Origin: DASRJX01 sp035649235
Lineage (GTDB): Bacteria > Acidobacteriota > Polarisedimenticolia > Gp22-AA2
Direction of reading: 5' to 3'
Assembly (NCBI GenBank): GCA_035649235.1
Contig: DASRJX010000271.1
Span: 1-18,778 of the forward strand
DNA: 18,778 bases
Shown: positions 1-6,439 of the stretch, piece after piece
How the letters are laid out: every line of letters starts with the position of its first letter
Position numbering within the stretch: position 1 is the stretch's first letter
The notes under the pieces: generated by a model
Database searches by the model: none
Told to the model about the DNA's origin: nothing
Seen by the model: the letters and a program-made list of their open reading frames with translations, nothing else
Program-made: the position numbers and the translations under genes

Positions 1-218
1 GCACCTGGACGAATGGCGGCGCGGGCCTGGCGGCCGCCTTCAGTGGCGCCTCGTCGAAGCTCATGCCGACGCTCAACGAGAAGTTCCCGCCGCCGCACGG
101 CACGGACGACCCCATCGTGACCGGGCTGCTCACGGCCTGCGGCGTGACCGTCATGGTGGCCTTGCTGATCACCCTGTACGGTCTGCTGCGCTCCAAGGCC
201 TCTCAGGATCGTGCGTAA
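1..218 (+). CDS. C-terminal end of an unidentified membrane protein (5' truncated)
   Basis: The reading frame is open from base 3 to a TAA at 216-218 and gives 71 residues ending LLRSKASQDRA. The visible part has a Gly/Ala-rich stretch, a short polar loop with PPPHGTDDP, and one strongly hydrophobic helix (about residues 40-61, IVTGLLTACGVTVMVALLIT) followed by a short basic tail. This arrangement fits the last membrane span of an integral membrane protein with a cytoplasmic C-terminus. Most of the gene lies outside the window, so the family cannot be named. The third codon positions are mostly G or C, as in the genes downstream. The low confidence concerns function rather than coding status. 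Confidence 0.6.
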   Translation, partial: TWTNGGAGLAAAFSGASSKLMPTLNEKFPPPHGTDDPIVTGLLTACGVTVMVALLITLYGLLRSKASQDRA

Positions 219-378
219 GCAGTACTACTCCCGGCCGTCGCCCCCGGGGACTGCTGGCGTGGGACGTGGACAGGCTCGTGAGGCTGTCGAGCACGCTGCC
301 GACATCGAGGCTGTCCAGTTCGTCGAGGACCCGGAGCCGGATTTCGTCGGCCGCACGCCGGAGGAGCTGCCGTACTGA
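211..378 (+). CDS. Possible small protein, 55 aa (uncertain)
   Basis: A GTG at 211 overlaps the stop of the preceding gene by 8 bp (GTGCGTAA) and opens a 55-codon frame to TGA 376-378. The protein ends in an acidic, proline-containing tail (FVEDPEPDFVGRTPEELPY). About four fifths of the third codon positions are G or C, which fits a gene but is weak evidence in DNA this GC-rich. The ribosome site is poor (CAGGA only 3-7 bases upstream). A competing antisense frame over 169-396 looks about equally coding-like. No family is recognised. If neither is real, 219-419 is simply an intergenic region. Confidence 0.22.
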   Translation: MRKQYYSRPSPPGTAGVGRGQAREAVEHAADIEAVQFVEDPEPDFVGRTPEELPY

Positions 379-407
379 CACAGCGGCCGCCGGCACTGAC
401 GCTGGGT

Positions 408-413
408 TAGAGT
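408..413 (+). promoter_or_regulatory. Possible -10 box for a leaderless or near-leaderless mRNA
   Basis: TAGAGT at 408-413 resembles a -10 hexamer and ends 6 bases before the ATG at 420, so transcription would start at about the initiation codon. There is no clear Shine-Dalgarno sequence in front of that ATG and no convincing -35 hexamer at the usual distance. Weak evidence based on the hexamer and the missing ribosome site only. Confidence 0.2.
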
Positions 414-419
414 AGCGCC

Positions 420-746
420 ATGGAACAGGCCTTCGTGGTCCTGCGGTCGCGCGGACCGGCGTGGGACGACTCGAAGCCGCTGGAAGGTCAGTCGGACTGG
501 GCAGGCCACGCCGCGTTCATGGATGTTTTGTTCGAGCAGCGGTTCGTCGCGTTCGCCGGTCCTTTGGAGGGGACGCGGGACGCGCTCCTCGTCTTCCGCG
601 CGTCCAGCGCAGCCGAGGTCGTCGAGCGCCTCGCATCCGATCCGTGGACGACGAACGGTCTCCTCGTCACGAAGCAGGTCACTGCATGGACTCTCCGTCT
701 CGGCACGCTGGATGAAAGGGCCGCGGCCGGCCGATCCGGGAGGTGA
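420..746 (+). CDS. YCII-related domain protein
   Basis: A 108-residue protein of the YCII-related family (a small ferredoxin-like, muconolactone isomerase-type fold). The family pattern is visible: an N-terminal strand (QAFVVLRSRGPAW), the helix with GHAAFMDVLFEQ near residues 29-40, the turn AGPLEGTRDALLVFRA, and DPWTTNGLL near residues 75-83, where the Asp-Pro-Trp is typical of this subgroup. Family members are small cytoplasmic proteins, often encoded beside sigma factors or in operons of mixed function; their chemistry is mostly unproven, so no reaction is assigned. The ATG at 420 is the first start in a convincing frame but has no clear ribosome site. The gene is the first of a co-directional series, and the next gene begins 3 bp after its stop, with that gene's Shine-Dalgarno sequence (GGGAGG) inside this gene's last codons. 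Confidence 0.85.
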   Translation: MEQAFVVLRSRGPAWDDSKPLEGQSDWAGHAAFMDVLFEQRFVAFAGPLEGTRDALLVFRASSAAEVVERLASDPWTTNGLLVTKQVTAWTLRLGTLDERAAAGRSGR

Positions 747-749
747 CCG

Positions 750-1325
750 ATGGCACCCGGGAGAACGGCGGCGAGGCTCGCCCTGGCGCCATTGTGTGTC
801 GCCCTCCTCCTGTTCTTCGCCAGCGTGGCGCTGCTGGCCGTGCCGAACGCCGTGCTGACAGCGGCGATCCTGGAGGCCGCGCTCAAGAACATCGCGATCG
901 CGCTCTCCGCGCTGGCCTCCCTGGTGCTCGTCCTGGCGTTCTGGCGCCGCCACTGGGTTTCCGGCCTCACGATGCTGGCCGGTCTCATCACGGTCGCTCT
1001 CTTGTCCACGGTCCCTTCGCCGGCCGGATCCGTTTCGGGGAAGGCCGCCGATCTCGTTCACGTCGTGGGCTGCAGAGCCGCTCTGCAGCGGCAGGTCGAG
1101 GCGCTGCGGCGCCAGGGAACCTCGCCGGAAGTCGCCGTGGTCGTCATCGACGGATTCGGCGGCATGGCCTCCGGCGTCGCGTTCGATCCAACCGGCGAAA
1201 TCCTCCTGCCGGCCGACAAGCGGAGCGAGTCCTGGATTGCGGTGACGCAAGGCACGGACCTGAGAAGTGACACATTGCAGGCCTGGCATGTCGTCGGGAG
1301 CTACTACGCCTGGTTTCACGACTGA
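750..1325 (+). CDS. Membrane protein of unknown function, three N-terminal helices
   Basis: A 191-residue protein with three predicted membrane helices (about residues 9-31, 36-63 and 69-88) followed by a soluble C-terminal half of about 95 residues. The soluble part has a predicted helix (AALQRQVEALRRQG), a strand (VAVVVIDGFGG) and an aromatic tail (WHVVGSYYAWFHD). I do not recognise a family or catalytic motif. The start is well supported: GGGAGGTGA at 738-746 lies 3-11 bases upstream of the ATG and overlaps the stop of the YCII gene, so translation is probably coupled. The next membrane-protein gene follows after 3 bp. Side of the membrane for the C-terminal domain is not decided by the sequence; a basic Arg-Arg pair after helix 2 hints that this loop is cytoplasmic. 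Confidence 0.75.
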   Translation: MAPGRTAARLALAPLCVALLLFFASVALLAVPNAVLTAAILEAALKNIAIALSALASLVLVLAFWRRHWVSGLTMLAGLITVALLSTVPSPAGSVSGKAADLVHVVGCRAALQRQVEALRRQGTSPEVAVVVIDGFGGMASGVAFDPTGEILLPADKRSESWIAVTQGTDLRSDTLQAWHVVGSYYAWFHD

Positions 1326-1328
1326 TCC

Positions 1329-1787
1329 ATGGCGCCGATTGCCTACGGCTTCCTCATCCTGATCGGAGCGGCCGCGACCCTCGGTGCCTTCGTGGGAGCG
1401 ATCGGCGGGGCGGTCGTCTGGCGGCTGAGGATGAACGTGCTCCTGGGCGGCTTGCTGACGGCCTGCGCCCTCATTCTTGCGTTCATCGCGGATCACCCCG
1501 AGGATCAGACCTGGCTGCGCGCCAAGCTCATCTGGGGAGTGCCATCGATGACGGTGACCTTCCTTGCTTGTACCGTGGCAGCGCGCTGGCTGGAGGCGCG
1601 CACCGCGCTCCGCCCCATCTGGACGGCTCTCGCGGCGTTCGGTGTCGCCTTGAGCCTGGGGGTCCTCTACCTGCTGCTCTTCAGGTACAGTCCCAAGGCG
1701 CCCCTTGTGGTTGCGCCGGGAGCGGTCCTTTGCCTGATCCTGATCCTGCTTCTGATGCGAGGCCGAAGGCTCGTCCGGCCAGGATAG
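1329..1787 (+). CDS. Small multi-span membrane protein of unknown function
   Basis: A 152-residue, very hydrophobic protein with about five membrane helices: residues 5-29 (Gly-rich, with GAFVGAIGGAV), 34-53, 68-84, 95-113 and 121-142. It ends in a basic tail (MRGRRLVRPG), which suggests a cytoplasmic C-terminus. Loops are short and carry no recognisable motif. The ATG is 3 bp after the preceding stop with no strong ribosome site of its own, so it is probably translated by coupling. It sits between another membrane protein and an MmcQ/YjbR gene. The family is not recognised. Confidence 0.7.
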   Translation: MAPIAYGFLILIGAAATLGAFVGAIGGAVVWRLRMNVLLGGLLTACALILAFIADHPEDQTWLRAKLIWGVPSMTVTFLACTVAARWLEARTALRPIWTALAAFGVALSLGVLYLLLFRYSPKAPLVVAPGAVLCLILILLLMRGRRLVRPG

Positions 1788-1789
1788 CC

Positions 1790-2203
1790 ATGAAGCGAAC
1801 GCCGCAGGTGGCCCAGCGCCGTCGACGACTGATCGCGATCTGCCGCGCCCTGCCCGAAGTCCATGCGTCGGCGATGGGCCTGGCGGACGAGCATCTCGCA
1901 TTTCGCGTTCGCAAGAAGACGTTCGCCTATTATCTGCATGACCATCATGGAGACGGGCGCATCGCGCTCTGGTGCAAGGCGGCGCCGGGAGAACAGGCGA
2001 GTCTCGTGGGGCAGGACGCGCGCCGCTTCTTCGTTCCGGCCTATCTCGGACCGAAGGGGTGGGTCGGGGTGCGCCTCGATCTGGCCACGATCGCATGGGG
2101 CGAGATCGCCTATCTCGTGGGCATGGCGTATCGGATGAGCGCCCCGCGCGCCCTGGTCGCGCGCCTGGAGCAGCCGGCTGACGCCAGGAGGAAGCGCCGA
2201 TGA
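1790..2203 (+). CDS. MmcQ/YjbR family protein
   Basis: A 137-residue protein of the MmcQ/YjbR-like family (a CyaY-like fold with a double-wing DNA-binding proposal; cellular role unproven). Family features seen: an N-terminal helix (RRRRLIAICRALPEVH), the motif HLAFRVRKKTFAYYL in residues 33-47, a strand with IALWCKAAPGEQASLV, the segment FFVPAYLGPKGWVGVRL, and a C-terminal helix (GEIAYLVGMAYRMSAP). Length is normal for the family. The frame is open upstream, but the ATG at 1790 is chosen because it lies 2 bp after the previous stop, is preceded by AGGA, and gives the family's usual N-terminus. The Lys/Arg-rich C-terminus ends by overlapping the ATG at 2200 (ATGA). Confidence 0.85.
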   Translation: MKRTPQVAQRRRRLIAICRALPEVHASAMGLADEHLAFRVRKKTFAYYLHDHHGDGRIALWCKAAPGEQASLVGQDARRFFVPAYLGPKGWVGVRLDLATIAWGEIAYLVGMAYRMSAPRALVARLEQPADARRKRR

Positions 2204-2229
2204 TTCCGCGACGCCGGCCGGCGCGCTGA
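2200..2229 (+). other. Nine-codon upstream ORF, or start region interrupted by an in-frame TGA
   Basis: A strong Shine-Dalgarno sequence (AGGAGG, 2186-2191) lies 8 bases before an ATG at 2200. That ATG overlaps the preceding stop (ATGA) and reads only nine codons (MIPRRRPAR) before TGA at 2227-2229. The same frame continues through GGG GCC CGC directly into the ATG at 2239 of the following membrane-protein gene. Either this is a short leader peptide that feeds ribosomes to the next start, or the next gene once began at 2200 and its start region has acquired a nonsense codon. Confidence 0.35.
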
Positions 2230-2238
2230 GGGGCCCGC

Positions 2239-2808
2239 ATGTCGACGGATCAACCGCCCTCCGGGCTTGAGGCCGAGCGCGACCGCCTGGCGCTTCTGAC
2301 CCGCAAGGGCATCGGCATGCCCGTCGCGGGGCTGTGCTACTGGCTGGGGGTGGCAGCCCTCGTCCGGGCCCTCCCCCAGCGCAGCGCCCTCATCCTGAGC
2401 TTCTTCCTCACGGGGGCGGTGTTCCCCGTCGGCGCGCTGCTGACGCGCCTGGCGGGAGGGGATCTCTTCGCCAAGAGCCCGACCCTGACCCCGCTCGGGC
2501 TCCTGCTGGCCGCGGTCCAGCTGTTCTACTGGCCCATCATCGTGGTCGTGTTCCGTGCGGCGCCCGAATGGACGCCGTTCACGATGGCCGTCCTGTTCGG
2601 CTCCCACTTCCTTCCGTACGCGTGGCTGTACCGCAGCCGCGGCTATGGGTTCCTCGCCGTCGCGGTCGCCGTCGTCCTGACCGCGATGGTCGTCGTCACG
2701 AGGCAGCCGCTCTATGCGACCGCCCCCCTCCTGGCAGCGGGCTGCTATGCGGTCGCCGTCGCGCTTCTCTGGCAGGAGGTGCGGGCGCTTGCACCACGGG
2801 CCGACTGA
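2239..2808 (+). CDS. DUF7010-like multi-span membrane protein
   Basis: A 189-residue integral membrane protein with about six helices. It resembles the DUF7010 group of membrane proteins (function unknown): an N-terminal basic amphipathic helix (RDRLALLTRKGIGMPVAG), GAVFPVGALLTRLAG, a helix starting QLFYWPIIVVVF, then PEWTPFTMAVLFGSHFLPYAWLY, where the PEW..F and SHFLPY..LY segments look like the conserved core. The assignment is from remembered family pattern and is moderate. The ATG at 2239 has only a weak site (GAGGGG) in front; a much better ribosome site sits upstream of the in-frame ATG at 2200. The sulfatase start lies inside the 3' end of this gene, a 20-bp overlap that suggests coupled translation. 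Confidence 0.75.
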   Translation: MSTDQPPSGLEAERDRLALLTRKGIGMPVAGLCYWLGVAALVRALPQRSALILSFFLTGAVFPVGALLTRLAGGDLFAKSPTLTPLGLLLAAVQLFYWPIIVVVFRAAPEWTPFTMAVLFGSHFLPYAWLYRSRGYGFLAVAVAVVLTAMVVVTRQPLYATAPLLAAGCYAVAVALLWQEVRALAPRAD

Positions 2809-4249
2809 GTTGCGCTTCGAGCCGCGGCGCCGCCGCGCCGCCTTCGTCCTCCTGACGGCCCTGGCGTGCGTCCTGGCGTTCGCTCTGCCGGGCCTCGGAC
2901 CGCGGGCGGCCGCGCCTCCGGAGCGTCCGAGCATCATCTTCATCCTCATGGACGACCTGCGCTGGGACGAGGTGGACTATCCGTTCGTGAGGGTGCCGCA
3001 CCTGTCGCGCCTGGCCCGCGAAGGGGCGCGCTTCACGAACGCGTTCGTGACCACGCCGCTCTGCTCGCCCAGCCGCGCCAGCATCCTCACCGGCCAGTAC
3101 GCTCATCGGCACGGGATCACGGACAACACCGACCGCAGCCGGCGCAGCCACGAGCTGGTGACCTTCCCGCGCCTGCTGCACGACGCCGGCTACGAGACGG
3201 CGTTCGTCGGCAAGTGGCACATGGGCGTCGACGACACGGCGCGGCCCGGGTTCGATCGCTGGATCAGCGTGCAGGGCCAGGGGAGCTATCTCGACCCCGA
3301 GTTCAACGTCGACGGCCGGCGCGAGAGGATTCCGGGGTACTTCACCGACATCCTCAACCGGTTCGCGCTCGACTTCGTGAAGCAGCCTCACGCGAAGCCC
3401 TACCTCCTCTATATCTCGCACAAGGCGGTGCATCCGGACCTGGTGCAGAGCGCCGACGGGAGCATCTCCGACCCGACCGGCGGGAAGTTCGTGCCCGCCG
3501 AGCGACACCGGCAGCTCTACGCCGGCGCGACGATCCCTCACCGGTCGAATCACGGCAAACCGCCGGAGGACAAGCCGGCTCTCATGAGGTCCATCGCCGG
3601 ACTGCCGCCGCTCGGCCCGGACACCGCGACGGACGACGAGACCATCCGCAATCGCCTGCGCGTTCTGGCCGCCGCGGACGAGGGACTGGGGCAGATCCTC
3701 GCGGCGCTCGAGGCGCAGGGGGCGCTGGCCGACACCCTCATCGTGTTCACGAGCGACGAAGGGTACTTCTACGGCGAGCACGGCCTGAGCGCGGAGCGGC
3801 GGCTGGCCTACGAAGAATCCATCCGCGTCCCGCTCTACATCCGCTGGCCGAAACTCGTCGAGCCCGGCCGCACCATCGACGAGGTCGCGCTCGGCATCGA
3901 CCTGGCGCCCACGCTGCTGGAGATCGGCGGAGCGCCGGCCGCCAAGGACATGCACGGCCGGTCCCTCGTTCCGCTGCTCCGCGGCCAGCGGGGCCTCTGG
4001 CGTGACTCGATTCTGATCGAGCATTTCTCGGACAGGGTCTTCCCTCGCATGGCCAGCATGGGCTACCAGTGCGTGCGCACGGAACGCTGGAAGTACATCC
4101 ACTACGTCGATCTCGAGGGAATGGACGAGCTCTACGACCTGCGCTCCGATCCGTTCGAGATGACCAACGTGATCGCACGGCCTGACGCGCGGACTGCGCT
4201 GCAGAAGATGAAAGCCGAGATGGACGGTCTCTTGCGCGCCACGCGGTGA
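2789..4249 (+). CDS. Secreted type I sulfatase (formylglycine-dependent)
   Basis: A 486-residue sulfatase of the alkaline-phosphatase-like superfamily. Sulfatases hydrolyse sulfate esters using a formylglycine made from Cys or Ser, and many bacterial members act on sulfated glycans. Visible here: a signal peptide (RRRRAAFVLLTALACVLAF), metal site MDDLRWDEV, modification motif CSPSRASILTG with Cys92 as the formylglycine residue, GKWHMG, SHKAVHPD and TSDEGYFYGEHG. The start is a TTG at 2789 with AGGAGG at 2774-2779, nine bases upstream; it overlaps the previous gene by 20 bp. Odd points: at the place where related enzymes read D-K-R-x-x-Y-E-E-S, this protein has E-R-R-L-A-Y-E-E-S, so the active-site Lys appears to be Arg337, and the metal motif reads D-E rather than the usual D-N or D-H. 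The substrate cannot be told. No formylglycine-generating enzyme is in the window. Confidence 0.9.
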   Translation: MHHGPTELRFEPRRRRAAFVLLTALACVLAFALPGLGPRAAAPPERPSIIFILMDDLRWDEVDYPFVRVPHLSRLAREGARFTNAFVTTPLCSPSRASILTGQYAHRHGITDNTDRSRRSHELVTFPRLLHDAGYETAFVGKWHMGVDDTARPGFDRWISVQGQGSYLDPEFNVDGRRERIPGYFTDILNRFALDFVKQPHAKPYLLYISHKAVHPDLVQSADGSISDPTGGKFVPAERHRQLYAGATIPHRSNHGKPPEDKPALMRSIAGLPPLGPDTATDDETIRNRLRVLAAADEGLGQILAALEAQGALADTLIVFTSDEGYFYGEHGLSAERRLAYEESIRVPLYIRWPKLVEPGRTIDEVALGIDLAPTLLEIGGAPAAKDMHGRSLVPLLRGQRGLWRDSILIEHFSDRVFPRMASMGYQCVRTERWKYIHYVDLEGMDELYDLRSDPFEMTNVIARPDARTALQKMKAEMDGLLRATR

Positions 4250-4260
4250 CCCTTCCGGAC

Positions 4261-4287
4261 CGGCGCCCTCGCCGCCGGGGGGCGCCG
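4261..4287 (+). terminator. GC-rich hairpin after the sulfatase gene
   Basis: CGGCGCCC (4261-4268) pairs perfectly with GGGCGCCG (4280-4287), leaving an 11-base loop, and begins 11 bases after the sulfatase stop. There is no clear run of T after the stem, so this may be a weak terminator or a transcript-end stabiliser. The rest of 4250-4383 holds nothing else I can name except the ribosome site of the next gene. Confidence 0.3.
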
Positions 4288-4383
4288 TCTCAGTTGCCGG
4301 CTCGCATCGGGCCGGTTGTGCCGTACCATGTCGCCCTGCCGGCCGTCGCCCCGGGGGGCGGTCCCGGTCAAGGAGGTGATGCG

Positions 4384-4944
4384 ATGCCTTTCGGAAGCCT
4401 GTGGCTCCCCGTCCTGGTCTCCGCCGTCGTGGTTTTCGTGGCCAGCTCGATCCTCCACATGGCGCTCAAGTACCACAAGGCCGATTACCGACCTCTCCCC
4501 AACGAGGAGGGCGTGCGCGAGGTGCTCGGCAAGGGCGATCCTGCGCCGGGGGTCTACATGACGCCCCGCTGCGACGACATGAAGCAGATGAACGAGCCGG
4601 CGATGATCGCGAAGTTCGAGAAGGGCCCGGTCGCGCTCGTGACGGTCCTCCCGAAGGGAAGGCCGAACATGGGCAAGCACCTCGGGTTGTGGTTCGGGTT
4701 CTGCGTGCTGGTGAGCTTCACCTCGGCCTACGTCGCGCGCCACACGCTCGTGCCGGGCGCGGCGGGCATGCTGGTGATGCAGATCACCGGAACCGTGGCG
4801 TTCGCCGCCTACGCGCTCGCGCAGATGAGCGACTCGATCTGGAAGGGACAGCCCTGGTCGACGACCGCCAAGTTCGTGTTCGACGGCGCGGTGTACTCGG
4901 TCCTCACGGGGCTGATCTTCTGCCTGATGTGGCCCTCGCAGTAG
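4384..4944 (+). CDS. Four-helix membrane protein of unknown function
   Basis: A 186-residue protein with one N-terminal helix (about residues 5-27), a soluble region of about 70 residues, and three C-terminal helices (about 99-117, 122-145 and 160-182). The soluble region contains LPNEEGVREVLGKGDPAPG and a Met-rich segment, MTPRCDDMKQMNEP. Lys-Gly-Arg-Pro and GKHLGLWFGFC lead into the second helix. No family name is assigned. The start is strongly supported: AAGGAGGTGA ends 4 bases before the ATG, and an upstream extension of the frame has no ribosome site and no coding character. It is separated from the sulfatase by 134 bp with a hairpin, so it may have its own transcript. Its 3' end faces an opposing gene. 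Confidence 0.75.
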   Translation: MPFGSLWLPVLVSAVVVFVASSILHMALKYHKADYRPLPNEEGVREVLGKGDPAPGVYMTPRCDDMKQMNEPAMIAKFEKGPVALVTVLPKGRPNMGKHLGLWFGFCVLVSFTSAYVARHTLVPGAAGMLVMQITGTVAFAAYALAQMSDSIWKGQPWSTTAKFVFDGAVYSVLTGLIFCLMWPSQ

Positions 4945-4952
4945 AGCGCGGC

Positions 4953-4983
4953 CCGGCGCGCGGCCGGACGAAAAGGGGCCGGC
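4953..4983. terminator. Competing hairpins in a convergent gap
   Basis: In the 55-bp gap between two convergent genes, GCCGG at 4963-4967 can pair either with CCGGC at 4953-4957 (5-base loop) or with CCGGC at 4979-4983 (11-base loop containing AAAA). Such mutually exclusive stems between convergent genes may act as a two-way terminator. There is no strong T-run on either strand. Confidence 0.25.
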
Positions 4984-4999
4984 AGACGATCCGACGCCG

Positions 5000-5251
5000 T
5001 CAGACGATCCACACGTACAGCGTCATCCAGTGAAGGAGGAGGCCTGCGAGGGCGCCGCCGGCGCCCAACGTCAGGCTCCATCCGTCGAGGTCGCGGCGGC
5101 GGGCGGCCAGCGCCACGCAGGCGAGCGTCACGAGTTGGACGAACGGCCCGACCAGCGGGACGAAGAAGAGCAGGAGCGACAGGATCCCCGAGAGCCGGAT
5201 GCCGATCCGCCGGCGGGGCGCCTCGCGAGCCGGCGCGCTGCCGTCAGTCAC
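5000..5251 (-). CDS. Small two-to-three-helix membrane protein (83 aa)
   Basis: An 83-residue protein with a basic N-terminus (REAPRRRIGIRLSG), a long hydrophobic stretch (about residues 19-49, LLLFFVPLVGPFVQLVTLACV) that may form one bent or two short helices, an Arg-Arg-Arg-Asp turn, and a final helix (about 59-80). The family is not recognised. The start is a GTG at 5251 that overlaps the stop of the oxidoreductase gene by 8 bp (GTGACTGA), which points to coupled translation as the last gene of a three-gene run with the permease and the oxidoreductase. Its size and position suggest an accessory membrane subunit or anchor, but this is inference from location only. Confidence 0.7.
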   Translation of the reverse strand: MTDGSAPAREAPRRRIGIRLSGILSLLLFFVPLVGPFVQLVTLACVALAARRRDLDGWSLTLGAGGALAGLLLHWMTLYVWIV

Positions 5252-6434
5252 GCTTCGCCATGGTGTACAGGCCGAGGTTCATGAGGTTGATGATCGAGTT
5301 GACGCCGACGTAGCGGAGCGGCTCGCCGGGGAGAGGCAGCGTCGGCCGCAGCAGCCACGCCGGCGGCGAGTCGCCGTGGAGCAGGCCCGCGAGGAACAGG
5401 CCCATCTTCGTCCCCATGGCGATCCCGTGGCCGGAATAGGCGCCGCCATAGAGGATCCGTCCCGCCCCCGAGACCGAGCCGATGATCGGCTCCTGGTCGG
5501 CCGTGCAGCCCATCGGGCCGCTCCAGGCGTGCTCGAAAGGGTACGGCGCCAGGAACGGATAGGCGGCGAGGAGCTTGCGGCGCAGGATGGGGAACAGGGT
5601 GGGGCCGCCGCGATAGAACAGGCCGTTGTCGTAGCAGTACGAAGCACCCGCGCCCACCAGCACGCGCCCGCCCGGCGCCTTCCGCCCCCACATGTACATC
5701 TCGCCCGACGTCATGACGTGGATCTCGTCGGGCACGCGGCGCAGGATCTCCGGCGGCACCTTTGCCGTGACCGCGGCGGCCGTATGGACCGGAAAGATCC
5801 GATCGGCCGCGATCCCGAGCCGCGGCGTGTAGCCGTTGGTCGCCACGACGACGCGCGCGGCGCTCAGGGTGAAATCCCCGCCGCGCACCACGACCGGGTC
5901 GCCGTCCTCGATCGAGATCGCCCGCGTCCCCTCGAACACCGAGGCGCCGAGCCTCTCGGCCGCGCGGCGCAGGCCGACGGCGTAGCGGTAGGGATCGAGC
6001 TGGGCCGCCGGCTCGCGCTCGAGGCCGCAGTCGATGCCATGGCGGCCGACGAGGTCCTCGACGAGCGCGACGTTGTCCTCCGTGCCCGGTGGCGTGCCCA
6101 TCTCGGTGCCGTCCCCGAGCACGCCGCCGCTCCGGCCGGTGGCACCGAAGCCGACGTCTTTTGCCTCGATCAGCGTGACGCCGAGGCCGGGCGATCGCTG
6201 AAGCGCGTGCAGAGCCGCCGACAGCCCGGTGACGCCGCCCCCGATGATCGCCAGGTCGGCGCGGCGCTCGCCCCGGAGAGGTGGCGAGGGCGCCGGGCGG
6301 CCTCCGGCCACCCAGAAGGACTGGTTGGGCGTCCAGCGATGGTCCTTCAGGCGGACGTGCGCCCCGCCGAACCAGGCGACCGCGGCTCCGCCGACGGCCG
6401 CCGTCCTGAGAAACACGCGGCGGGTGGAACGCAG
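5244..6434 (-). CDS. Tat-exported FAD-dependent oxidoreductase (DAO family)
   Basis: About 396 residues of the D-amino-acid-oxidase-like family, flavoenzymes that oxidise amines or amino acids. A Rossmann site IIGGGVTGLSAALHA begins near residue 63, with the acidic ribose-binding residue in TLIEAKD, followed by GFGATGRSGGVL, which resembles putrescine/glycine oxidase-type members. VVVATNGYTP and a C-terminal GGAYSGHGIAMGTKMG complete the FAD fold. The N-terminus is a twin-arginine signal, STRRVFLRTAAVGGAAVAW, so the folded flavoprotein is probably exported. No ATG, GTG or TTG lies in frame just before the Arg pair. CTG at 6434 does, with GAGGAG (6443-6448) 8 bases upstream, and I take it as the start. 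GTG at 6416 is the alternative but would remove the Arg pair. The gene starts 5 bp after the permease stop. The substrate is unknown. Confidence 0.85.
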   Translation of the reverse strand: MRSTRRVFLRTAAVGGAAVAWFGGAHVRLKDHRWTPNQSFWVAGGRPAPSPPLRGERRADLAIIGGGVTGLSAALHALQRSPGLGVTLIEAKDVGFGATGRSGGVLGDGTEMGTPPGTEDNVALVEDLVGRHGIDCGLEREPAAQLDPYRYAVGLRRAAERLGASVFEGTRAISIEDGDPVVVRGGDFTLSAARVVVATNGYTPRLGIAADRIFPVHTAAAVTAKVPPEILRRVPDEIHVMTSGEMYMWGRKAPGGRVLVGAGASYCYDNGLFYRGGPTLFPILRRKLLAAYPFLAPYPFEHAWSGPMGCTADQEPIIGSVSGAGRILYGGAYSGHGIAMGTKMGLFLAGLLHGDSPPAWLLRPTLPLPGEPLRYVGVNSIINLMNLGLYTMAKRD

Positions 6435-6439
6435 GGTCC

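Noticed and set aside
225..2240. A 671-codon minus-strand open frame across the first gene cluster
   Set aside because: It runs antisense to several well-supported genes with ribosome sites and family motifs; its product is Arg/Gly/Asp-rich low-complexity sequence typical of GC-rich shadow frames.
2696..4102. A 468-codon minus-strand frame opposite the sulfatase
   Set aside because: The sulfatase on the plus strand has all family motifs; the antisense product has no recognisable fold and the Arg/Ala/Glu bias of a shadow.
4983..5010. Direct repeat of CAGACGATCC (4983-4992 and 5001-5010)
   Set aside because: Only two 10-bp copies, one inside a gene end, with no further units; probably chance.
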